DNA from: CAIQJJ01 sp964606085
Lineage (GTDB): Bacteria; Chloroflexota; Anaerolineae; Anaerolineales; UBA4823
Assembly: GCA_964606085.1 (NCBI GenBank)
Contig: CAZSFD010000016.1
Coordinates: 6,979 to 70,978, forward strand
Direction: 5' to 3'
Length of the DNA stretch: 64,000 nt
Of the stretch, positions 7,659 through 16,900 are shown one piece after another (positions within the stretch are counted from its first letter, which is position 1; each line of letters opens with the position of its first letter). The notes beneath the pieces are model-generated. The model ran no database searches, had not been told where the DNA came from, and saw only the letters and a list, made by a program, of their open reading frames with translations. Both the position numbers and the translations under genes were made by a program.

Positions 7659-9719
7659 ATGGCCATTCGCACCATCATCTTTGACTACGGCAGCGTCCTT
7701 GTGCGCATGAAGGATGAAGCCCCGCGCCGCCAATTGGCCGAACGCTATGGCGTGCCGATGGATGCGCTCTATCATGCCGTATTTGACAGCCCCACGGCCA
7801 TTACAGCTACGGTAGGCGCTATCCCGGTCAGCCAACATTGGGAGGCGGTGTTGGCGGCGTTGAATATCCCCGCCGAAGAAAAAGATGATTTTCTGCGCCA
7901 GTTCTGGTCGGCAGATGGTCTCAACCACGAACTGATAACTTTCATCCGCACCCAACTGCACCCGCACTATCAACTGGCCATCCTTTCCAACGCCTGGGAC
8001 GATCTGCGCACCATGCTGACCGAACGTTGGGGCATCGCCAGCGATTTCGACGACCTGATCATCTCCGCCGAAGTCCACGATGCCAAGCCCAACGAGTCGA
8101 TCTACCGCCTGGCGCTCGACCGCCTGAACGTGACCGCCGAAGAAACCGTGTTCATTGACGATGTAGCCGCCAACGTCGAAGCCGCCCGTGCCGTTGGCAT
8201 CCACGCCATCCAATTCACCGACAACGCCCCCTTGTTCGCAGAACTGGCCCAACTTGCCATCCCCCCTGCCCCCTGCCCCCTGCCCCCCGCCCCCTGTCCC
8301 CTGCCCCTTGCACCCCTCACCACCGCCGCTGAACTCATCCTGGCGGGCGAAACCTCCCCGGTCGAATTGACGCGCGTCTGCCTCGAACGCATCGAACAGA
8401 TCAACCCGCAGATCAACGCCTTCATCGCCGTGACCGAAATGCTCGCCACGCAGCAGGCCCACCAGCTTGAAGATGCCCGGCAGCGCAAGCGCAAAACGCT
8501 CACCTTGCGTGGCGTCCCCATCGCCCTCAAAGACCTGATCCACGTTGCCGGCGTCCCCACCACCTGCGGCAGCAAGCATTTTGCCGAGTATATGCCAGCG
8601 GAAGATGCTGCCGTGTTCGAGAAATTGCGCGCCGCCGGAGCGATCCTGCTCGGCAAGCTCAACCTGCATGAGATCGCCCTGGGTGTGACCAGCGAAAACC
8701 CTCATTTCGGCAGTGTCAAGAACCCGTGGAATCTCACCCATATCAGCGGCGGATCGTCGGGCGGGTGTGCTGCGGCGCTGATCACGGGCATGGTCTATGG
8801 GGCGGTGGGGACGGATACGGGCGGCTCGATCCGCATCCCGGCCTCGCTGTGCGGCGTGGTGGGCCTGAAGCCGACCTACGGGCGGGTCAGCGCCTTTGGG
8901 GTGACGCCGCTCAGCGCTCACCTCGACCACGTGGGGCCGATGGCACGCCGCGTCAAAGACGTGGCGCTGCTGTTCAAGACCATCGCTGGCTACGACGACC
9001 GCGACCCCAATGCCGTCCCGCTGCCCGTCAAAGATGTACTGGCCCACCTGGAAGAAGGGGTGCATGGCTGGCGTGTAGCCGTTGCTGACGACCCTTATTT
9101 CCGCGACGCCGACCCCGAAGTGTTGGCCGCCCTGGCCGAAGTGGAACGCGTTTTCGTCAGCCTGGGGGCGCAGGTGGCGCGCGTGGCTTTTCCTGGCGCA
9201 CGCGAGGCCGCCTACGCCAACCGCCTGATGACCCAGGCCGATGCCGCCGCCCTCCACCGCGAACGCCTGCTGCATCACCCCGATTGGTTCGGCGCCGACG
9301 TGTTGCAACGCCTGACGGCTGGAGCCAACACCACCCTGGCCGAATACCTGCAAGCCCGGCGCGTGCAAACGGAGATGCGCCACCAATTCGAGGCCTTCTT
9401 TGCCCATTACACCGTGCTGCTCACGCCCACCACGCCCATCCCGGCCCCACGGCGCGGCGGTGATGCGTTGGCGCGCGCCAAACAGCTCACCCGCTTCACT
9501 GCGCCGTTCAACCTCACCGGCCTGCCGGCGCTTTCACTGCCGTGCGGCTTCACGCAGATGGGATTGCCCATTGGCCTACAAATCGTTGCCAGGGCCTGGG
9601 GCGAAGCCAGCGTCTTGCAGGCGGGGTGGGCGTATGAGCAGGCGACGGATTGGTATCGCCGAATCCCGCCCCTGTTGGAGAAAACAAGCCCATCGGCCCA
9701 GGTATCAGGCCAGCGATGA
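7659..9719 (+). CDS. HAD hydrolase-amidase fusion protein
   Basis: The 686-residue protein joins two enzymes. Residues 1-200 are a HAD domain (TIIFDYGSVLV, LAILSNAWDDL, VFIDDVAANV) paralogous to the preceding gene. Residues about 203-217 are a Pro/Cys/Leu linker encoded by a heptanucleotide repeat. The rest is an amidase-signature hydrolase of the GatA type with the Lys-Ser-Ser triad visible: K291 in IALKD, S367 in GGSSGG and S390 in GGSIRIP. The amidase part starts with a normal family N-terminus (TTAAELILAGETSPVELTR). It cleaves amides, but GatA function is unlikely without gatB/gatC nearby. The ATG at 7659 follows TAGGAG. Confidence 0.88.
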   Translation: MAIRTIIFDYGSVLVRMKDEAPRRQLAERYGVPMDALYHAVFDSPTAITATVGAIPVSQHWEAVLAALNIPAEEKDDFLRQFWSADGLNHELITFIRTQLHPHYQLAILSNAWDDLRTMLTERWGIASDFDDLIISAEVHDAKPNESIYRLALDRLNVTAEETVFIDDVAANVEAARAVGIHAIQFTDNAPLFAELAQLAIPPAPCPLPPAPCPLPLAPLTTAAELILAGETSPVELTRVCLERIEQINPQINAFIAVTEMLATQQAHQLEDARQRKRKTLTLRGVPIALKDLIHVAGVPTTCGSKHFAEYMPAEDAAVFEKLRAAGAILLGKLNLHEIALGVTSENPHFGSVKNPWNLTHISGGSSGGCAAALITGMVYGAVGTDTGGSIRIPASLCGVVGLKPTYGRVSAFGVTPLSAHLDHVGPMARRVKDVALLFKTIAGYDDRDPNAVPLPVKDVLAHLEEGVHGWRVAVADDPYFRDADPEVLAALAEVERVFVSLGAQVARVAFPGAREAAYANRLMTQADAAALHRERLLHHPDWFGADVLQRLTAGANTTLAEYLQARRVQTEMRHQFEAFFAHYTVLLTPTTPIPAPRRGGDALARAKQLTRFTAPFNLTGLPALSLPCGFTQMGLPIGLQIVARAWGEASVLQAGWAYEQATDWYRRIPPLLEKTSPSAQVSGQR
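8263..8311 (+). repeat. Seven CCCCTGC heptanucleotide units inside a coding frame
   Basis: Four exact units of CCCCTGC and three one-base variants run without gaps for 49 bases. They encode the linker between the HAD and amidase domains. The length is not a multiple of three, so gain or loss of single units would shift the amidase frame. Confidence 0.9.
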
Positions 9720-9734
9720 TGCGGTATGTTGATG

Positions 9735-9780
9735 ACAACCAAAAGCCGGGCCAGAAATTTCTGGCCCGGCTTTTGGTTGT
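9735..9780. terminator. Bidirectional intrinsic terminator
   Basis: A perfect 46-base palindrome (23-base arms, GC-rich centre with AAAA and TTTT outer runs) lies between the convergent amidase fusion gene and the ten-gene leftward operon. It gives a strong hairpin followed by a short U-tract in either direction. Confidence 0.85.
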
Positions 9781-9793
9781 GCGAACGAGCGGT

Positions 9794-10582
9794 TTAGCGC
9801 ACGCGGCGCTTCCATTCTTCTTTTAGTTGCAACTGGCGAGGGCTGACGCCCGAGGTGAGGGCGAGGAAATCGTTGAGCAGTCGGTTGTACTTGTTCGCTT
9901 CATCGAGCATCGGAAAATGGCCCGATTGTTCAAAAACCACCTGGTGGGTCTGGTCGGGGAGCATACTTTCAACGTCCACAGAAATCAATTCGATAGCCGG
10001 GTCATTCTGCCCATGTACCAGCAGGCAAGGGGTGGCGAGGCCCATGGTCAGCGAGAGTACGTCAATCCGTTGCAGATCGTCCAGCGAGGTGCGAATGGCG
10101 TGCGGGTCGGCCTTGGGCGCTTCGACGCGGGCGGCGTCGGTGACGGGCAGGCGTCCAAGCAGCCATTCGGCCAGATCGGCAATGGGTGCGGTACGCAAGC
10201 GAGTGTTGACGGCTCCCGGGCTGACCGGCAAACCGACCAGCATCATGCGGTCTACCATGGTGGGATTCTTTTTGGCAAAGGCCAGTGCCACCAGGGCGCC
10301 CAGGCCGTGACCAATCAGCGCGATTTTGATCATGCCCATGTTTTCCATGAAGGCTTCAATCAGTTGCGCCTGACTGATCAGTGAGTACATGCTGGGATTT
10401 TTACTGGTATCGCCAAAACCCCACAGATCGAGGGCATAGGCACGGAATGTGCCAGACGCGGCTTGCATGGCGGGAATCCAGTATCGCCAGGAACCGATCC
10501 AGCCGTGCAAGAAGATCAAGGGACGACCGCGTCCCAGGACTTCATAATGGATGATTTCACCTTCGATGGTGATTGCGCTCAT
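9794..10582 (-). CDS. Alpha/beta hydrolase fold protein lacking the nucleophile serine
   Basis: The 262-residue protein has the fold's landmarks: RPLIFLHGWIGSW (oxyanion HG), the LDLWGFGDT loop, GQNDPA (Asp region) and SGHFPML (catalytic His region). The nucleophile elbow, normally GHSxGG, reads GHGLGA at residues 91-96, so the serine is replaced by Gly93 (codon GGC). It is probably not a serine hydrolase and may bind a ligand instead. It is the last gene of the operon and a clear paralogue of the intact hydrolase at 22494-23330 (both have HYEV-GRGRP and YALD-WGFG). AGAGG precedes the ATG; the terminator follows 14 bp after the stop. Confidence 0.9.
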   Translation of the reverse strand: MSAITIEGEIIHYEVLGRGRPLIFLHGWIGSWRYWIPAMQAASGTFRAYALDLWGFGDTSKNPSMYSLISQAQLIEAFMENMGMIKIALIGHGLGALVALAFAKKNPTMVDRMMLVGLPVSPGAVNTRLRTAPIADLAEWLLGRLPVTDAARVEAPKADPHAIRTSLDDLQRIDVLSLTMGLATPCLLVHGQNDPAIELISVDVESMLPDQTHQVVFEQSGHFPMLDEANKYNRLLNDFLALTSGVSPRQLQLKEEWKRRVR

Positions 10583-10591
10583 AAGCCTCTG

Positions 10592-10966
10592 CTACTTGCC
10601 GTGTTTGGAAAGGATAGTTTTGACACGTTCGGTCAGTTGATCGGGTGAAAAGGGCTTGAGAATGTACTCATCTGCACCGGCTTCTAATCCTGTTTGCACC
10701 TCGGCTTCTTGACCTTTCGCTGAAAGAAAAACGAGCGGAATGTGCTTTACTTTCTCTTCCGATTTGATGCGTTTGCAGGCTTCATAACCGGTCAGGCGCG
10801 GCATACGCACATCGGTCAAAATCAAATCGGGTACTTCTTGCAGTACCTTTGCCACCAATTCTTCGCCATTTGCCGTGGGGATCACCTGATGCCCGGCGAA
10901 TGTCAGCGTAAAAGTTACCAGGTCTCGAATATCACGTTCATCTTCTGCGATCACAATCTTTGCCAT
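10592..10966 (-). CDS. CheY-like single-domain response regulator
   Basis: The 124-residue protein is a bare receiver domain: acidic pocket E8-D9-E10, phospho-acceptor D52 in LILTDVRMP, LVFLSAKG with the conserved Ser, and the lysine in YILKPF. It lies directly downstream of the eleven-GAF histidine kinase (15 bp), which is its likely phosphodonor. With no output domain it probably acts by protein contact or as a phosphate sink. GGAGATAAGGT supports the start. Confidence 0.95.
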   Translation of the reverse strand: MAKIVIAEDERDIRDLVTFTLTFAGHQVIPTANGEELVAKVLQEVPDLILTDVRMPRLTGYEACKRIKSEEKVKHIPLVFLSAKGQEAEVQTGLEAGADEYILKPFSPDQLTERVKTILSKHGK

Positions 10967-10981
10967 ACCTTATCTCCAAAA

Positions 10982-13900
10982 TTATGCTTCACTGGTGCTC
11001 GTGTGTGGCGCGACCGGTAAAGTAAAAGAAAATGTACTCCCCTCGCCACGCACGCCAGTGCTTTCCATCCATATTCGGCCATTGTGCATTTCAATCAGCC
11101 GTTGTACGATGGAAAGGCCCAGGCCAGTGCCTGAAGTTGCCAGCACTAACGGATCTTCACCGCGATAGAAGCGCTCGAAAACACGCTCCTGTTCTTCTGC
11201 GCTAATTCCAATGCCGTTATCGGTCACGTCCACCTGAATTTCGTTTTCGTTCTGATAGGCATGGATGCGGATCAGACCATCCCATTCATCAACCGGGGTA
11301 TATTGATAAGCATTTTCCAGCAGATTATCCACCACCTGCCGAATGCGTTCTGTGTCACCCAGGGGGTGCGGTAAATCGGGTTGAACGCTCATATCAATTT
11401 TGATTGGGCGGTTTTCCTCTTGCATCCGCCGCATGAGATCGTTCACCGATGTTTCGATCACCTTCGCCAGGTCCACGGGCTGCATCGAGAGGGTCGCCCG
11501 CCCGGCTTCGATGCGTGAAATATCCAACAAATCGTTGACCAGAATGGCGAGGCGTTCGGTGTTGCTTTTTACGATCTTCAAGAAGTGGCTCTGCTGCTCG
11601 CTCAATTGGCCGGTGGCGCCCATCAGCATCACATCTACATAGCCTTTGATCGAAGTCATTGGCGTGCGTAACTCATGGCTGACCGTAGCAACGAATTCCG
11701 ATTTCAGGCGGTCTACTTCTACCATGTGGGTAATATCGCGGAAGATTGAAACAGTGCCAAGAAAATCACTGCGCAGACGCACCGGCGACAGGTGAACGGC
11801 CACGACACGGCGATTATCGAGTTCGATTTGCTCGGCATAAATATCACCGGGCTTATACGTGGTGGGGTCTTCCGACCAGGTGCGGATGGTTTCGACCCAG
11901 GTCTGACCAGCATTGCCAAAAAGCCCCAGGAAGTGTTCGAGAGAGCGTCCCAAAACCTGCTGGCGGCCCAATCCCAACACTTTTTCGGCGGAATCGTTGA
12001 AAAGGGTGATCTTCCCTTGCACATCGGTGACCAGCACCCCATCAGCCACGGCTTCGAGGATGGCCTGTGAGCGGCTGGTTTCAACGTGCTGCGTGCGCAG
12101 CATATCACCCAGGCGTTCGGCCTGGTCGCGAATCAGGCGGAAGAGTTGGGCGTTGTTGAGCGCTACGGCAATTTGCTTGGCGGTGGCCTGTACCAATTCG
12201 AGCTGATCGGGGGTGAAGAAGTTGGGATGGCGGTGGAAAAGCAACATTGCGCCCAGGTTTTCTTCGCCGATCACCAGCGGTACGGCGATGGCGCTGCGAT
12301 GAAGCTCGGTCTGATCGTCGCGGCGCACCCAACGCCAATCTTCCCACAAGTCAGGGATCAAGGCTGCCTGGCGGTTGCCGATCACCCAACCGGCCAGCCC
12401 CTCATTGACCTTGAGGGTGGATGCAATGCCGCCCTTTGGCACCGGGGCTGAATATCCCAACGAAGCACGCAATTGCAGGGTCGCTTCATCAGGATTGATC
12501 AGCATAATCAGGCTATGCTCACTGCCCAGGGTATCATTGATCACCCGCAACGTGCGGTTGAGGACGAGATCGAGGTCGAGGCTGGTCGAAAGTTCCGAAA
12601 TGATGCCCAACAAGGTCTGCGTGCGGCGATGTTCACGCGCCAGTTGCTCGGTGCGCTCGTTGACGCTCTTTTCCAGGTTGGCGGCATAATCTTGGGCTGC
12701 GCCGAGCAGTCGGGCATTATCGAAAGCAATTGCCAGTTGGTTGGCTACCTGCACCAGCAGGCGCTGGGTCGCGATATCGAACATATTGGGCTGATAACTT
12801 TGCACCGAAATGACGCCTATCGCCGCGCCGCGCACCGTCAGCGGCACACCCAACCAGCAGCGCACCGGCTCGCCAATTTGTTCTTCAGGGGCTGGTTTCT
12901 CTTCTTGCTCGCTCTGGGTGTCGTGGATGAGCACCGGGCTGCCACTTTTCAAGACCGCCTCGCTATAGCTTTGGCCTGTCATTTCTCGTTTGATCGGTCC
13001 CAGGCGTTCGCCCTGATCCAGCCCGTTCACGGTGAACGTGTTGTCATCGTTAACCAATGCCACAACCACAGCATCGGCACGAGTGAGTTGAATGACATTC
13101 TCGAAGGTGGCTTCCATCAGCTTTTGCTGATCCAAAACCTGCGAAATGTTCACGCCCATCTCGAAGAGTAGCGCTAATTCGGCGCTGTGTTGGCGGGTTT
13201 CGGCGAACAAGCGCTGCGTTTCACTGAACAATTGGGCATTCTGTATCGCCACGGCCACCTGGTTGCCGATGGTACGCGCCAGTTCAACTTCATCGGGGCT
13301 AAACCGATATTCCTGATCTTGATAGACCAGGAGCATCCCATGCACATCACTGCCCGTGGCCAGGGGCAAAACCAAAATGGCGCGCGCCTGGTGGTTCTCG
13401 AAAAAGGCCGCCAGGGCTTTCAATTCTGCTTCCTGGCGAACGTCCTCGGCGCTGAAAATGCCCAAGGACTCGCGCAAGCGGTCGAACAATGCCACCTGGG
13501 GCAGCCTGGCGGGAAGCGCCTCAACTCGCTGCGGAATCTCAGCCACCAGCGAGCCATAGGCTGTTTCGTCGAACAGCACCGCCGCGCCGGCCGTGCCATT
13601 GATGGCCTGAATCAGCTCGTGCAGGCCCATGGTGAGGATTTGGCCAGCATCCAGCGAACTGCTCAAGTCTGCTGAAAGACGATTGAGCAAGGCCAGGCGC
13701 TGTGAGCGATCATTCAATTCGACGGCGCGGCGGGCGCTTTCTTCGAACAAATTCGCATTTTGTAATGCGACCGAGGCCTGTCCGGCGAAGGTCATGGCGG
13801 CCTGAACATGCTCGTGGGTGTAGAAATTGGCTTCCTGTTTTTCGAGAGCGATCACGCCGACCACTTCGCCTTTGGAGAGCAATGGCACACCCAACCAGGA

Positions 13901-16900
13901 GAAATAACGCGGCTCCAATAAAGATGGGAAGCGTATATCTTCGCGCACATCGCCAGCCGAAATGGGTTGGCTGGTTTGCAGCATTTCAGCCAGCAACAGG
14001 CTGTCGGTAATTGTCACCGAAAGCCCCACGCGTTCATCGCTGTCTTCGAAGCCGCGCGCTGCGCGCACGGTCATTTGCTGGCCCTGGCGTAACCACAACG
14101 TGCCCGTTTCGTAAGGCAAGATGGTTTTCATTTGATCCAGCAGCGAAGTGATCAGTTCGTCCGTTTGCAAGCTGGAAGTGATCGTGGCGGCGACATTGGT
14201 GAGAGCCTGTAATTGGGCCGTGCGTTGTTCTGCCGATTGGAATAAACGGGCATTTTCGAGCGCCAGGGCGGTTTGCTGGGTGAGCGATGAGACCAGCGCC
14301 ATGTCATCGGGGGTAAAAGCGCCTGGCTCTTTGAAATTGTCCAGCACCATCACGCCGAGCTTGTTTTCCATCGTCTGAATGGGAACGATCAAGCTCGACA
14401 AAGGCAATCCGGCGGTTGCATCGCGATAGCGCAGCAACGATTCAGGAGGCAGATTATATTGCCGGGCAAAATCCACTTGTTCAACCAACTGCGCCTGCCC
14501 CTGTTCGAATACACGTCCCGGCAAGGCTTCTCCCGAATGATAGGGAATCTGTAATATCAGGGAATCGTCACGATAGCCAGCGGCGTACTGTGGCAATAAC
14601 ACGCTCTCATCAGGCTGCCACAAGGCGACCATGACCGCATGAGCCGCCGGTAGCACCTTCATGGCGCTTTCGACCAGGGTTTTCAAGATACTGACCGGCT
14701 CCAGGCTGCCCAATTGACGGCTGAAATCGAGCAGCAAATTGACTTCTTGCAAACGACGGTTGGTTTCGGTCAGCAAGCGTAAATTCTGCAAGGCGATTGC
14801 CACCTGGCGCGCCACCAGGTGAAAGACCTGCTCGTCTTCCTGGGTGATCTGCGGTAAAGGCTTACGGCTGGTGACCAGCACCGCGGCATCTATCCCCTGT
14901 TCGACTTGAATCGGCAGGCAAAGGAAAGATTTGGCGTCCAATGCCTGTAAAAGGGGTGTGCTGCGCCATTCTGAACTTTCCAGGTTTTCGGCGTGGATCA
15001 ATGTGCCGTTTTGCAAGGCCAGACGTAACGGGTTACGCTGCCCAAGCAAGGGTTCGGGATTGGCATTGGCGGGGATTTCGCCCAGGGCGTACAGCAGGTG
15101 CGGCCCTCCCGATAGCGGCTCTGCGACCAGGGCCACATCCATCTCCAGGCGAGCCAACATTTCCTGTCCTAAGGCCAATAAGACATTCTCGCGGTTGTTT
15201 TGTTGATTGACCAGCTCGGCAATGTCTAAACCAGCGCGAATACGGCGCACTCGTTGACCGAGGCGCTGGATGGCCAACGTTTGCTCAACATCTTTGTGCA
15301 GCATCAATGGCAGTTGCACCTGGGCGAGGTTGATAGAAGCATTGGCCGACAAGCGCAACTGGTCCATTTCTTTTTGCAGGGCAGACGAATGGACATGCAA
15401 CGCATCCAGCTTCGACCAACTTTCGATGATGAAAGCAGCCTGGCTGGCAAAAACTTCCAACGCTTCGATGGTTGGACGATCGGGCCGCAACCCATTGCGC
15501 GGTGCATCTACGCTGATCAGACCAAGCGGCCGTTCCTGTCCATCATACATGGGTACAAATAAAATATCTTCAGCATGCCAGCGATCCCCGTTGACATCAA
15601 AGGTGGAATGCTGGCGAATCTCCACATGCAATTCGGCGGGCTTCACCGGGCGGCGATCACGCGGCACGAAATACGAATGGCTGACCCGAAATTCAGGGCT
15701 GATAAATTGAGCAATAACCTGCCACGATTGCGAACGAGAACGTAACTCACCCATCACATCCAGGGGCAAGCCAACACCGGCGCGGCGCATCAATTGTTGG
15801 TTGCGTTGATCGTAGGTGCTGATCAATACCACGTTGAATGGCGTTGCTTCCTGAATAGCATAAGCGATTGTTTCCAGCGAGTCGTCCAGGGGTTGTTCAA
15901 CGTGAACCGAACGGGTGGTTTCGAACAATTTGGAGAGGGTTTCCACGCGCCGGCTGAGTAACTCGTTGCGTTGACGATGCTCTTGATAGCGCTGCGCATT
16001 CCCCAGGGCGATTGCCGCTTGCGTTGCCATGGCCTGCACAATTTCCAGAGCAGCCTCATCGAATAGATTGGGCGCCCGACCATGCAAGTGAATAAGCCCG
16101 GCAATTTGACCCTGGTAGTGGATGGGCGCCAACAACGCTGAGCGAATATACCCATGAGGCGCTTCCATCGTTACTGCTTCCCCTGGGGCATCTTGTGGTC
16201 GCAGAAAATCTGCAATCACGAGAATGTCATCCTTTTCCACTACGGACGCCTCAATCTCCGATAAACGATGAGGGCGATCATCGCCGATGAGTAGTGAAAT
16301 TTTCAAGGGTGTATCATTGGTTGGATAGATAGCCGGTTCGCGTGCCTCGAATAGGCAGATATTTCCACAATCAGCCTGGGTGATGCGCAGTAACTCGTCA
16401 TACACAAGTTGGATGGTGGCCGAAAGCTCCAGGGTAGAATTGATCTCGCGTCCGATATTGGCTAAGGCTGTAAGCTGTTCCACCCGGCGGCGCAGGCTTT
16501 CATCTGTCTGCCCCAATAACTGCGATTTTTCGATAGCGACCGTCAATTGGCTTGCCGTTGTCACCACCAACCCGACATCGCTACGATGGAAAAAATCAGC
16601 CTGGCGACTGCCCAAGAGCAGTTCGCCGACCCCGCGCCCGCGAATGATCAATGGCACGACCACCAGCGACCGGATGCCCAGTTTTTGCACCAGGGCGGTG
16701 TAGAAAGGCTTGGCAGTGTCATCTGTTTGAGCATTGCCCGAAAAATAAACATCCTGACGTGCCGTAACCGTTGTGCGGAAATTTTGGCTTTCCAGGGAGA
16801 GTTGTGAAACATCAGCGATCAAATGGGGTGATGGACCGAATGACGAAGCCGTGTGCAAATTCAACCCGCCGCGGTCTTGATCGAGTAAGAAGATCAAAGC

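Noticed and set aside
7410..9407. A 665-codon open frame on the minus strand
   Set aside because: It lies wholly opposite the HAD and HAD-amidase genes, has no family resemblance and is His/Gly-rich as expected of an antisense shadow of high-GC coding DNA.
7659..9719. Glutamyl-tRNA(Gln) amidotransferase subunit A
   Set aside because: The triad fits GatA, but the HAD fusion and the absence of gatB and gatC nearby make a different amidase more likely.
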